From contig DASUQI010000020.1 of NCBI GenBank assembly GCA_036280655.1, positions 1-64,000 of the forward strand: a stretch of 64,000 nucleotides of DNA. Reading direction: 5' to 3'. This DNA is from DASSJM01 sp036280655 (GTDB lineage: Bacteria; Actinomycetota; UBA4738; HRBIN12). Shown in pieces: positions 57,362 to 64,000 of this stretch. The notes beneath the pieces are model-generated. The model was given only the letters and a program-made list of their open reading frames with translations. It was not told the DNA's origin and searched no databases. Position numbers and translations under genes: made by a program. Each line of letters opens with the position of its first letter. Position 1 is the stretch's first letter.

Positions 57362-58492
57362 ATGGTCGAGACCATCACCCCCGTGGTCCACGGGGGCCGG
57401 GGACGGCGGTGGGTCGGCCTGGTCACGCTGCATGCGGCAGGGGCGACGCTCGCCGCCGCGGCGTTCGGCGCGGCGCTCGCAGCGTTCGGCGCGCTCCTCG
57501 ACGCGCCGTGGGATGTCGGTCGGGCGATCGTCGCGGCCGCGGCGGCGCTCTATCTGGCCGAGGTCTTCGGCGCCCGGGTCCCCGTCCCGCAGCTCCGGCG
57601 CCAGGTCCCGAACTGGTGGCGGTCGTTCTTCCCGTTCGGGATCGCATCGTTCCTGTACGGCGTCGGCCTCGGCGTCGGGTTCCTCACCTATCTCACCCGG
57701 GGGACGCTCGTGGTGGTGTCGATCGCCGCGTTCGTCTCGGGCGACCCGCTGGTGGGAGCGCTCGCGCTCGCGCCGTTCGGCCTTGCCCGCGGCCTGACGG
57801 CCTCCGTCGCGTTCCACGTCCGGACGGCCGACGAGGGGTCCGCGCTCGTCGAACGGTTGGCGAGGAGCGCGTCGTGGGCGGGGTGGCGGGTGGCACACGG
57901 CGTGGTGCTGTCCGCGGTGCTCACCACCTCGCTCGTCGCGTTCGGCGAGGTGGGCGGGCTCACCGACGCCGGCGCGGTCGCGGCGGCCGCCCTCGCGGTC
58001 ACGTTCGGGGTCGCGTCGGTCGCGAAGCTCGTGCGGTGGTCCGCGTGGCGCCGATCGCTCGCGTCGTACGGCCTTCCAGGGTGGGCGGAAGGTCCCGCCA
58101 GGATCGGCGTGCCGGCGACCGAGCTCGCGATCGCGGTCCTGCCGCTCCTCGGGTACGCCTCGACGGGGGGACTGGTCGCCCTCGCCGCGCTCGGGACGTT
58201 TTCCACGGCCGTCGTGTGGGCGCGCGTGCACGTCGGGCCGAGGCTCGGGTGCGGATGCTTCGCGGGCGACCGCGTCCGCGACTACCGGTACCTGCTCCTC
58301 CGCAACGCGCTGCTCATGGCGATCGCGGCAGTCGCCTGGCTCGAGGGGGCCGCCCCCCCGCCGGCGATATCGCTCGCGCGGCCGATCGGAAGCGACCTCG
58401 TCGCGGCGCTCCTCGTGGTGTTCGGCCTCGCGCTCGCTACGTGGGTCGCCGTCCGGACGATTCTCGTCGTGCGTCGGAGCTCGGCCCGATGA
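57362..58492 (+). CDS. MauE/DoxX-type redox membrane protein with extra N-terminal domain
   Basis: A 376-residue protein with about ten helices. The C-terminal half resembles MauE: GVPATELAIAVLPLLG, then LGCGCFAGDRVRDYRYLLLRNALLM, where the CGC motif and LLRN are typical. The N-terminal half (about 1-170: LVTLHAAGATLAAAAFGAALAAFG, SFFPFGIASFLYGVGLGVGFLTYLT) is an additional CcdA-like membrane part. MauE normally works with MauD on disulfide formation in exported proteins. ATG 57362; the stop overlaps the next gene by 4 bp (ATGA). Confidence 0.7.
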   Translation: MVETITPVVHGGRGRRWVGLVTLHAAGATLAAAAFGAALAAFGALLDAPWDVGRAIVAAAAALYLAEVFGARVPVPQLRRQVPNWWRSFFPFGIASFLYGVGLGVGFLTYLTRGTLVVVSIAAFVSGDPLVGALALAPFGLARGLTASVAFHVRTADEGSALVERLARSASWAGWRVAHGVVLSAVLTTSLVAFGEVGGLTDAGAVAAAALAVTFGVASVAKLVRWSAWRRSLASYGLPGWAEGPARIGVPATELAIAVLPLLGYASTGGLVALAALGTFSTAVVWARVHVGPRLGCGCFAGDRVRDYRYLLLRNALLMAIAAVAWLEGAAPPPAISLARPIGSDLVAALLVVFGLALATWVAVRTILVVRRSSAR

Positions 58493-59067
58493 GGGCTCGG
58501 ACGGCCGCGCTCGGACTCGCCGCCGCCTCGATCCTCGTGCTGGCGTTGCCGGCGCTCGGCGGGACGACGTCGCTCGAGGATCCGAACGACACGAACGGGC
58601 GCCTCGACGTCCGGAACGTCACGCTGGACGACGCGGTCTCCCCGCTCGCGTGGCGGATCGAGACGTTCCGGCGGTGGACGGTCCGGGACATCTGGGATCG
58701 CGGCTTCGTCACGGTGCAGCTCGACACGAAGGGGGACGCCCGGATCGACCATCTCGCGGTCGTGGGCTCGAACGGCCGAGCCCTGATCGGGGTCCTCAAC
58801 CGCGTTCGAAGCGACGGTCGCCTCGTCGAGATCGGGCGGTTGCACGCCGGCATGGCCGGCGGTCGCGCGGTCGCGCTCACGATCGCGCTCCACCGCCTGT
58901 CGATCGGACCGTACCGGACGTCGTTCTCCTGGAACGTCGTCACGAGCTTCCTTGGCGACAACTGCCCGCGAACGTGCTTCGACGTTGTCCCAGACGAGGG
59001 GATGGTCGAGCAACCGCTCCCCGGACCGAGCCCGTCCCCGACCGGCCCAACCGGACCGTCCGGGTGA
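58489..59067 (+). CDS. Secreted protein of unknown function
   Basis: A 192-residue exported protein. A signal peptide (ARTAALGLAAASILVLALPALGG) precedes a domain starting TTSLEDPNDTNGRLDVRNVTLDD, with RDIWDRGFVTVQLDTKGDARIDHLAVV resembling calcium-dependent or beta-rich secreted domains, two Cys (DNCPRTCFDV), and a Pro/Thr/Gly tail. It ends the Mau-like operon, overlapping the MauE-like stop, and could be a client of the disulfide machinery. Confidence 0.6.
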   Translation: MRARTAALGLAAASILVLALPALGGTTSLEDPNDTNGRLDVRNVTLDDAVSPLAWRIETFRRWTVRDIWDRGFVTVQLDTKGDARIDHLAVVGSNGRALIGVLNRVRSDGRLVEIGRLHAGMAGGRAVALTIALHRLSIGPYRTSFSWNVVTSFLGDNCPRTCFDVVPDEGMVEQPLPGPSPSPTGPTGPSG

Positions 59068-59103
59068 CCCGACCGGGTCGGGCTCGTCTTACACTGGTCC
59101 GGC

Positions 59104-59176
59104 GGGGACGTAGCTCAGCTGGTAGAGCACCTGCTTTGCAAGCAGGGGGTCGGCGGTTCGAGTCCGCTCGTCTCCA
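59104..59176 (+). tRNA. alaT: tRNA-Ala (TGC)
   Basis: Acceptor GGGGACG/CGTCTCC, D arm GCTC...GAGC, anticodon stem CCTGC/GCAGG with loop TTTGCAA (anticodon TGC), T arm GGCGG-TTCGAGT-CCGCT, discriminator A. CCA follows directly at 59177-59179, so it is encoded. Confidence 0.97.
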
Positions 59177-59179
59177 CCA

Positions 59180-59293
59180 CATCAACTCCCGAGCCTCGGT
59201 CGAGATGAACTTCGGCGCGAGTTCGACCACCTCGTCCTCGAACGGGAGGTTCTGCGCCAGTGCGACCTCTAGCTTCTCGACCTTCGAGCCCAT
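59180..59293 (-). pseudogene. 5' gene fragment reading into the tRNA-Ala gene
   Basis: ATG 59293 has an excellent AAGGAGGG ribosome-binding site and encodes about 38 plausible residues (SKVEKLEVALAQNLPFEDE, VVELAPKF). The frame then runs antisense through tRNA-Ala, giving the usual meaningless tRNA-derived peptide. It looks like the start of a gene cut off at the tRNA, or a very short gene that lost its stop. Confidence 0.35.
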
Positions 59294-59337
59294 AGCTACC
59301 CTCCTTGGGACCTGCTCTTTAGTTATCGGCACCGGGA

Positions 59338-59379
59338 AAGGCGGGAAGGCCGCCCTTTCGGACGGCCCTCCTGCCTTGC
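59338..59379. terminator. Hairpin terminator of the secreted repeat-protein gene
   Basis: AGGCGGGAAGGCCG pairs imperfectly with CGGCCCTCCTGCCT around a CCCTTTCGGA-like loop, 8 bp after the stop of the minus-strand gene. Confidence 0.55.
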
Positions 59380-59386
59380 GTGGCTG

Positions 59387-61111
59387 CTAGGTAGACGAGA
59401 ACGTCAGGGTGATCGTTACCTCACCCGTCCCCGTAACACCCGACCACAGAGCCGTGACCCCAGTCTCGAACTGGCCAGGGTACGGGTTCGTGTGGCCACC
59501 GACCGCGTCGTCCCAGTACGAGTTCGGCCCTCGCAGGTCGAAGTTCGTCACCGGGAGCGTGAGCTGTGGGTTGCTCACGTTCGAGAGCGGGTTGTTGTAC
59601 ACGGTGCTCTGGTAGACCAGGCGGAACTTGTTCTCCTGGCCGGCCAGGCTCGGGCTCAGCGTGGCGGACACCTTGACCTCGAGCTCGCCGTTCGCGAGGT
59701 TCTTGTCACCGAGTTCGATCGGTGCCACGTCGAAGCTGCCGAGCGGCACGTTCGGCACCGTCCCGATGAAGTACGAGTAGTAGGTCGGGTTGGCTGCGCC
59801 GTTCACCGGCTGCGTCCACGTGAGCGTGTGGGCGACGTTGTCAACCACCGGGGCGGTGAGCGCAGGGTATCCGGCCGGCTGCCCGTACTGGTATGCGAAC
59901 GCGCCAGCGGTCAGCGTGAACGGCACCCACGCCTTCACCGTCAGGTTCCAGCTGATCGTTCCGTTGAGCACGTAGCCGAAGTCCGGCGTGGCGAGGATCG
60001 TGTGCGTACCAGGTGCCACGTCGTGGTTCCCGGCTGTGACTGCGGTTCCGTCCAGCTTGTAGATGACGCCCGTGGTCCCCGGGATCGTGACGAACCCGGA
60101 GGCGTTCTCCGTCTGGTGAGTCCTCGACGGAGCGGCGGGCGTTGCGGGGACGATCGGGTCGATTCCCGCGACCTCGAGCGTCCAGGCGTGCTGCCCGACC
60201 AGCTTGTAGTAGTCCCACGGCTGTGCCGTGACCAGGTAGGAACCTGGGTCGAGAGGCACGAAGTCCGTAGTGGCAAGTACGCCGTCGACGAAGTAGTGGA
60301 CGCCCGTCGTCGCCGTGATGTCGATTCCACCCTGCGACGCGATTCCCGGGCTGACGAACTGCTGGTTGCGCGCGACCGGGGGCGCGGGCGTGACCTCCTC
60401 GAAGACCGGAGCCGCCGCGATTGTGAGCGTCCAGCCACCCTCAGGGTAGCCTGTCATCTCGTAGCCCGACTCGGCTTCCGCCGTCACGTCGTGGGTGCTC
60501 GCGAAGAACTCGTGCACCCCTCCGTCGACCAGAACCTCATCGAGGAAGTACCTGATTCCCTTGACCGTCGGGATGTTGATGCCGCCCTTGTTCGCGACAC
60601 CCGGCGTGCCCGAGTACTCCTCGTCGAACGCCGTCGGCGCGACGACTGCCGCGGGCTTCAGGGCGACGGTGTAGCCATGCTGCTCCGTCGTGTTCAGCCC
60701 GAAGACGTTCGTCGCCGAAGCGACCAGCAAGTGCTGGCCGACGCCGGTGCCGTACCCGGTGAGCTCGACCGGGGTCTTGAACGCATCCTTAGTCGGACCC
60801 TCGTTCGTGACCGTGACGACCGGCTCGGCCGGGACGCCGTCCGGGACGAAGAACGAGTCGCCGTCCTGGAACGTCCACAGCAGAGCGGGCGGCGTGGCCA
60901 TGTAGGCCTGCGCTGCCGCCTGCGTGCCGAACGGCCCGGCGACGAGAGACTGGCCCTTCGGGATCGCCGTAGAGACCGTGAACGCGCCGAGCTTGTCCTG
61001 GTAGATGTTCCAGGACCTCGGCGGCTTGGGAGCCGCCATTGCCGTCGCTGGCGCGAGAACGCTCGCCGCCAAGGCAAGCGCCGCGAGCCAGACTGTGATT
61101 CTGGGCCTCAT
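59387..61111 (-). CDS. Large secreted protein with about three 85-residue repeats
   Basis: A 574-residue exported protein. The signal peptide ends near TAMAAPKPP. A first domain (about 30-80: IYQDKLGAFTVSTAIPKG, AGPFGTQAAAQAYMA, SPOR-like in spacing) is followed by repeats recognisable by GGINIPTVKGIRYFLDEVLV, GGIDITATTGVHYFVDGVLA and GFVTIPGTTGVIYKLDGTAV, each ending in a GYxLxGxxxWxLxV strand. The last 180 residues are a separate beta-rich domain. No sortase motif or C-terminal helix, so it is released or bound non-covalently. Base composition is less GC-rich than the core genes. ATG 61111 has GGAGGAGGG upstream. Confidence 0.7.
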   Translation of the reverse strand: MRPRITVWLAALALAASVLAPATAMAAPKPPRSWNIYQDKLGAFTVSTAIPKGQSLVAGPFGTQAAAQAYMATPPALLWTFQDGDSFFVPDGVPAEPVVTVTNEGPTKDAFKTPVELTGYGTGVGQHLLVASATNVFGLNTTEQHGYTVALKPAAVVAPTAFDEEYSGTPGVANKGGINIPTVKGIRYFLDEVLVDGGVHEFFASTHDVTAEAESGYEMTGYPEGGWTLTIAAAPVFEEVTPAPPVARNQQFVSPGIASQGGIDITATTGVHYFVDGVLATTDFVPLDPGSYLVTAQPWDYYKLVGQHAWTLEVAGIDPIVPATPAAPSRTHQTENASGFVTIPGTTGVIYKLDGTAVTAGNHDVAPGTHTILATPDFGYVLNGTISWNLTVKAWVPFTLTAGAFAYQYGQPAGYPALTAPVVDNVAHTLTWTQPVNGAANPTYYSYFIGTVPNVPLGSFDVAPIELGDKNLANGELEVKVSATLSPSLAGQENKFRLVYQSTVYNNPLSNVSNPQLTLPVTNFDLRGPNSYWDDAVGGHTNPYPGQFETGVTALWSGVTGTGEVTITLTFSST

Positions 61112-61624
61112 CGTAGGCCCTCCTCCACGGCCCTTTCTGGGGCCGCCTTCAGGGGCGGTCTTTCTGGGATCGCCCTCGCATCCAGGCGTCGGAATAGCCC
61201 ATGCGACGCTCCCAACGTGTGAGAGCGCCGGTGAGAATCGCGATTAGGGGGACTCTCCGGCTGGGCCTGCTCGGATCGGCCGTTCCAGACCTTCCAAGCA
61301 CGGTTCTCCCGACTTGCCTCAGGCCTTGCCTCATGTGCTCAGCCTCACAGCCAGGCGACCCTACTCTCCGGACCGTAGGTCCTTTAACCGGCAGGACCTC
61401 TGCGGCCTTGCGCTGGAAGGGCAGACCTTAGGTGCTAGTTCGACAGCCAGGAGCGACTCGAGTTCCGAGGTCAGATCGCAGGCTCGCCGCGTGGCGCACA
61501 CGATGGCGGCCGAATCATCCATATCGTGCACCATGAACTCATTCCTTGGTCCAGAAGTTCAGGTGTCGCCAGCTTCGCCTGATGGGGCGTAGGGTTGTCA
61601 GAGGAGACGGCGAGAGGAGGCGTC
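61112..61624. other. Divergent 513-bp intergenic region with structured leader
   Basis: No supported gene. Close to the secreted-protein start two small stem-loops overlap: GGCCC/GGGCC (61129-61144) and CCGCC/GGCGG (61143-61158), each flanked by a TTTCTG copy. Further out (61330-61440) there are interrupted inverted repeats such as GGACC/GGTCC near 61370-61383. This could be a regulatory leader, but I cannot match it to a riboswitch class. GC content is lower than elsewhere. Confidence 0.4.
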
Positions 61625-62119
61625 ATGACTGATGACAAGCGCCGTCGTCAAGTTCCGTTTCTCGTGTCGTTGCTGGTTGCGTTGACCTTGGTCGCGGCGG
61701 CATGCGATTCGGACGACGATGGAGGGTCCATCGACGGTACAGACGGTGGCGGCACCTCGGTCGAGGTGACCCTACAGGAGTTCGCGGTTCTCCCGGCCGC
61801 GGAGTCGGCATCCGCTGGCGATGTGACGTTCAACGTCACGAACGAGGGGCCGGAGGACGTCCACGAGTTCGTCGTCTTCAAGACGGACCTCGAACCGGAC
61901 GCACTACCGACCGCGCCAGACGGCTCGGTGGACGAGGAAGGTGAGGGCGTCGAGCTCATCGACGAGATCGAGGACATCGCGGTAGGGGACGCTCCGACGC
62001 TGACGGTTTCACTCGATCCCGGCAGTTACGTCTTCATCTGCAACATCGTCGAGGACGAGGACGACGAGACGATCGTCCACTACCAACAGGGCATGAGGAC
62101 CGGCTTCACCGTCGAGTAG
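61625..62119 (+). CDS. Cupredoxin-like lipoprotein
   Basis: A 164-residue lipoprotein: basic start (DDKRRRQ), hydrophobic helix and lipobox VAAAC (Cys 27), then an Asp/Gly linker. The domain (about 45-164) is plastocyanin-like: EVTLQEFAVLPAA, GDVTFNVTNEGPEDVHEFVVFK (first His ligand), and YVFICNIVEDEDD...HYQQGMRTGF with Cys, His and Met in type-1 copper order. The insertion between Cys and His is longer and more acidic than usual. GAGAGGAGG precedes ATG 61625. Electron transfer or copper binding outside the membrane is inferred. Confidence 0.7.
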   Translation: MTDDKRRRQVPFLVSLLVALTLVAAACDSDDDGGSIDGTDGGGTSVEVTLQEFAVLPAAESASAGDVTFNVTNEGPEDVHEFVVFKTDLEPDALPTAPDGSVDEEGEGVELIDEIEDIAVGDAPTLTVSLDPGSYVFICNIVEDEDDETIVHYQQGMRTGFTVE

Positions 62120-62120
62120 C

Positions 62121-62137
62121 GATCCTTCGCGAGGATC
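62121..62137. terminator. Short hairpin after the cupredoxin gene
   Basis: GATCCT (62121-62126) and AGGATC (62132-62137) form a 6-bp stem directly after the stop. Weak, no T tract. Confidence 0.3.
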
Positions 62138-62260
62138 CCGGTACGAGTTGCGTCCGCCCTCGACCTCCAGGAGCTTGAGGCGGAGCATCTCTGAGTGGAT
62201 GCCCACGGGCGTTGAACCGGGCGGACCTCTGCCAGCCTGCCTCCCGGGTTGTCCGGGCCC

Positions 62261-62866
62261 TCAGGCCACGCCCACCAACTCGCCCACGAGCGCGCGCACC
62301 CTGCTGTCGATCTCGTCGCGGATCTCGCGGACCTCCTCGATGGATCTCCCTGCAGGGTCGGGGAGGTCCCAATCGAGGTAGCGCTTCCCCGGGTAGATGG
62401 GGCACGCGTCGCCGCACCCCATCGTGATGACCACGTCGGCGGCCTTCACGACCTCGTCCGTCAGCGGCTTCGGGTACTCCTTCGATAGGTCGATCCCGAT
62501 CTCGTCCATCGCAGCTGCGACGACAGGGTTGATCTCGTCCGCCGGTGTGCTCCCTGCGGAGCGGACGTGCACGCGGCCGTTCGCGTGACGATCGAGCAGG
62601 CCCGCCGCCATCTGACTTCGCCCGGCGTTGTGGACGCAGACGAACAGGACCTCGGGGACCTCCTTCATCACGCTCCCTTCGGATTGTGCGACCGCCCGCA
62701 AACGCTCTTGGGCGAATCGGTAGCTCAAGAGTGCCACGAGAGTGCCACGTACGTCTGGGTCGGAGCCCGCCAGTCTGTCCGAAGAGTCCTGCAGGCACTC
62801 GGCGACCGTCTCGGGCGAGGCCGGCGTACTCCTCGACGAGCTTCTCCTCAGCGTGGGTCGGATCAT
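62261..62866 (-). CDS. arsC: Arsenate reductase (LMW-PTP fold) with N-terminal helical domain
   Basis: A 201-residue protein. Residues about 70-201 are a low-molecular-weight phosphatase-type arsenate reductase: LFVCVHNAGRSQMAAGLL (CX5R P-loop; the Asn is typical of arsenate reductases), VITMGCGDACPIYPGKRYLDWDLPDP (Cys pair and general acid Asp). The first 65 residues (PETVAECLQDSSDRLAGSD, ALLSYRFAQERLRAVA) form the helical bundle seen in mycothiol-dependent actinobacterial ArsC proteins. It reduces arsenate to arsenite for methylation or export. GAGGAGG precedes ATG 62866. Confidence 0.82.
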   Translation of the reverse strand: MIRPTLRRSSSRSTPASPETVAECLQDSSDRLAGSDPDVRGTLVALLSYRFAQERLRAVAQSEGSVMKEVPEVLFVCVHNAGRSQMAAGLLDRHANGRVHVRSAGSTPADEINPVVAAAMDEIGIDLSKEYPKPLTDEVVKAADVVITMGCGDACPIYPGKRYLDWDLPDPAGRSIEEVREIRDEIDSRVRALVGELVGVA

Positions 62867-62917
62867 GCCTCCTCAGCGACCGGCGGCGACCCTAGTCACG
62901 GAACGTGGACGGAAGGT

Positions 62918-62953
62918 GAACGAGCCGCCGGGTCGGGGGCCGGCGGCTCGTTC
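62918..62953. terminator. Strong hairpin between the Cys-rich peptide gene and arsC
   Basis: GAACGAGCCGCCG (62918-62930) pairs perfectly with CGGCGGCTCGTTC (62941-62953), loop of 10 nt. It starts 9 bp after the peptide stop on the minus strand, so it ends or attenuates that transcript before arsC. Confidence 0.65.
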
Positions 62954-62961
62954 GGATCCTC

Positions 62962-63021
62962 CTAGCAGCAGCCCCCCGGGCAGCAATCTTCAGGGCAGCA
63001 GCCATCCAGGCGCTCTTCCAC
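62962..63021 (-). CDS. 19-residue peptide with three Cys-Cys pairs (arsenic locus)
   Basis: GTG 63021 to TAG 62962 encodes MEERLDGCCPEDCCPGGCC. Six of the last 12 residues are Cys, in pairs at 8-9, 13-14 and 18-19. An AAGGAGG ribosome-binding site with 7-8 nt spacing supports translation; a perfect 13-bp hairpin follows the stop. GTG 63030 is possible but overlaps that ribosome-binding site. It is divergent from arsR, whose N-terminus also carries a CCP-E motif. I infer a thiolate metalloid-binding peptide (like a minimal metallothionein) or an arsenite-sensing leader peptide; I know no named family. Confidence 0.6.
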   Translation of the reverse strand: MEERLDGCCPEDCCPGGCC

Positions 63022-63061
63022 GCTCGGCACCTCCTTACATCCATCGATGAGCCTCGATACG

Positions 63062-63095
63062 TTGACAGATACATCGACGTTCGTCAATATATTGA
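63062..63095. promoter_or_regulatory. arsR promoter and operator candidate
   Basis: TTGACA (63062-63067) is a consensus -35; CAATAT or AATATA follows at 17-18 bp. The -10 lies inside the 12-bp perfect palindrome TCAATATATTGA (63084-63095), typical of ArsR/SmtB operators. The GTG at 63097 follows at once, so the arsR mRNA is probably leaderless and ArsR autorepresses. Confidence 0.6.
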
Positions 63096-63096
63096 T

Positions 63097-63453
63097 GTGA
63101 AGCTCGTCCAGGTCATCTCCGAGGAGTGTTGCCCCGAGGTGCTGAGCGCTCCGCTGGGCGCTGGGGAGGCCGAGGACGTGGCCGCGGCGCTCAAGGTCGT
63201 GGCCGATCCCGCCCGTCTCCGTCTCCTCAGTCTGATCTCGAACGCCGAGGGCGGGGAGGCCTGTGTCTGCAACCTCACGGAGCCGCTCGGCCTGAGCCAG
63301 CCGACCATCAGCCACCACCTGAAGGTCCTCGCCGACGCCGGGCTGCTCGCGCGGGAGCAGCGCGGCCGGTGGGCGTACTACCGCGTGGTCCCCGAACGTC
63401 TGGAGCTCTTGCGAGGCGCCCTCGTGACGCCCGCAGCGAGCCTCACCGCCTGA
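63097..63453 (+). CDS. arsR: ArsR family metalloregulator
   Basis: A 118-residue ArsR/SmtB repressor. Winged helix: VVADPARLRLLSLISNAEG, then CNLTEPLGLSQPTISHHLKVLADAGLLAREQRGRWAYYRVVPE. Cys 11-12 (SEECCPE) and Cys 56 and 58 (EACVCNL) are available: the first pair matches the N-terminal site of Corynebacterium ArsR, the second the CxC site of E. coli-type ArsR, so arsenite or antimonite sensing is likely. It heads the arsR-arsM unit. Confidence 0.88.
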   Translation: MKLVQVISEECCPEVLSAPLGAGEAEDVAAALKVVADPARLRLLSLISNAEGGEACVCNLTEPLGLSQPTISHHLKVLADAGLLAREQRGRWAYYRVVPERLELLRGALVTPAASLTA

Positions 63454-63468
63454 GAGGAGTACGACACG

Positions 63469-64000
63469 ATGAGTGATCTTCGCGAAGAGGTTCGGGAGAG
63501 ATACGCGGCTGCCGCTCGGGTGGTGCCCAAGGGTATGGCCGCCAACGACGCCGCCGAGGTCGGCGGCTGCTGCCCCCCAGAGGAAGGACTGGGCGTTCGC
63601 CTATACGACCTCGCCGAGCGGGAGAGCCTTCCGACCGAGTCGGTCCTCGCGAGCCTCGGCTGCGGCAATCCAACGGCGGTAGCCGAGCTTCGCGAGGGCG
63701 AGACCGTCCTGGACCTCGGATCGGGCGGCGGGATCGATGTCCTGCTGTCGGCCAAGCGCGTCGGGCCAACGGGCAAGGCCTATGGCCTGGACATGACCGA
63801 CGAGATGCTCGAGCTCGCGCGCGACAACGCCCTGAAGGCCGGAGCGACCAACGTCGAGTTCCTGAAGGGCTACATCGAGGAGGTGCCGCTCGACGACGGA
63901 ACCGTCGACATCGTGATCTCGAACTGCGTGATCAACCTTTCGACGGACAAGCCGAAGGTGGTGCGCGAGATGTTCCGCGTGCTGCGTAGCGGAGGACGCC
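63469..64000 (+). CDS. arsM: Arsenite methyltransferase, 5' part (runs off the window)
   Basis: 177 residues of an ArsM protein. REEVRERYAAAARVV opens it; Cys pair GGCCPPEEG, the Cys in ASLGCGNPTAV and that in VISNCVINLS are the arsenite-binding cysteines; motif I is VLDLGSGGGIDVLLSA, then YGLDMTDEMLELARDNA. It methylates As(III) with SAM to volatile species. GAGAGGAG precedes ATG 63469, 15 bp after arsR. The C-terminal part, with any further Cys, lies beyond the window end. Confidence 0.9.
   Translation, partial: MSDLREEVRERYAAAARVVPKGMAANDAAEVGGCCPPEEGLGVRLYDLAERESLPTESVLASLGCGNPTAVAELREGETVLDLGSGGGIDVLLSAKRVGPTGKAYGLDMTDEMLELARDNALKAGATNVEFLKGYIEEVPLDDGTVDIVISNCVINLSTDKPKVVREMFRVLRSGGR

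Noticed and set aside
58940..59332. 130-residue minus-strand frame with ADSNRRPPACKAGALPAELRP-type sequence
   Set aside because: This is the well-known false protein produced by reading a tRNA gene antisense (tRNA-Ala here). Only the part before the tRNA (59180-59293) is kept, as a low-confidence fragment.
61112..61624. c-di-GMP, cobalamin or ydaO-type riboswitch upstream of the secreted protein
   Set aside because: Stem-loops exist but none of the conserved core sequences of these classes could be found by eye.

Overview
This is the chromosomal replication-origin neighbourhood of a high-GC (about 68-70%) Gram-positive-type bacterium of the phylum Actinomycetota. From roughly 15 kb to 53 kb the gene order follows the one long known around oriC in Mycobacterium tuberculosis: pcnA, Nudix hydrolase, DUF6049, murJ/mviN, pseudokinase, sigM, anti-sigma, trxB, trxA, cwlM, parB, parA, rsmG, jag, yidC, yidD, rnpA, rpmH, then dnaA, dnaN, recF, a DUF721/DciA gene, gyrB, gyrA, DUF3566 and tRNA-Ile. 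Many GTG/TTG starts, 4-bp ATGA/GTGA overlaps and a Ni-type superoxide dismutase fit this phylum. Several departures (murJ and pseudokinase as separate genes, a menaquinone block inside the synteny, genes without a normal start codon) suggest a deep-branching, non-mycobacterial lineage; I cannot name the species.

Layout. 0.1-8.3 kb: a broken ECF sigma gene, RidA, an NAD(P) oxidoreductase, two MFS exporters (one with a MarR regulator and a clear operator), two lipoproteins (one an M15 peptidase), a TMEM175-type channel and a methyltransferase. 8.3-11.4 kb: DsrE2-TusA sulfur-relay pair, divergent SodX/SodN, and a YchF-like P-loop protein. 11.5-14.5 kb: molybdate operon (MerR-TOBE regulator, ModA, ModB, ModC). 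14.5-27.2 kb: signal peptidase, CCA-adding enzyme, PilT, DedA, Nudix, TauE, then DUF6049-MurJ-pseudokinase-SigM-anti-sigma. 27.2-35.0 kb: MerR, MenG, MenF, GNAT, MenD, MenA, MenB, MenE, a near-complete menaquinone set inserted between the anti-sigma gene and trxB. 35-53 kb: thioredoxin pair, CwlM, ParAB with a parS site at the rsmG start, then rpmH|dnaA, the likely oriC, and the dnaN-gyrA operon. 53-59 kb: tRNA-Ile, a GNAT plus o-succinylbenzoate synthase (the MenC missing from the men block), a protein of 23-residue tandem repeats, and a methylamine-dehydrogenase-like module (MauD-, MauA-, MauE-like). 59-64 kb: tRNA-Ala, then lower-GC accessory DNA with a large secreted repeat protein, a cupredoxin lipoprotein, and an arsenic locus (ArsC-type reductase, a 19-residue peptide with three Cys-Cys pairs, ArsR, and the 5' part of ArsM, cut by the window end).

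Genes left of oriC (rpmH to parB) point left and genes right of it (dnaA to DUF3566) point right, as expected for bidirectional replication. A recurrent signal is a TANNNT -10 element placed 6-8 nt before a GTG or ATG start, with no Shine-Dalgarno sequence; this points to widespread leaderless mRNAs. The most unusual items are the Cys-rich peptide gene of the arsenic locus, the orphan Mau-like module, the split MurJ/pseudokinase pair, the nested rpmH/rnpA arrangement and a GyrA whose quinolone-contact residues are atypical.
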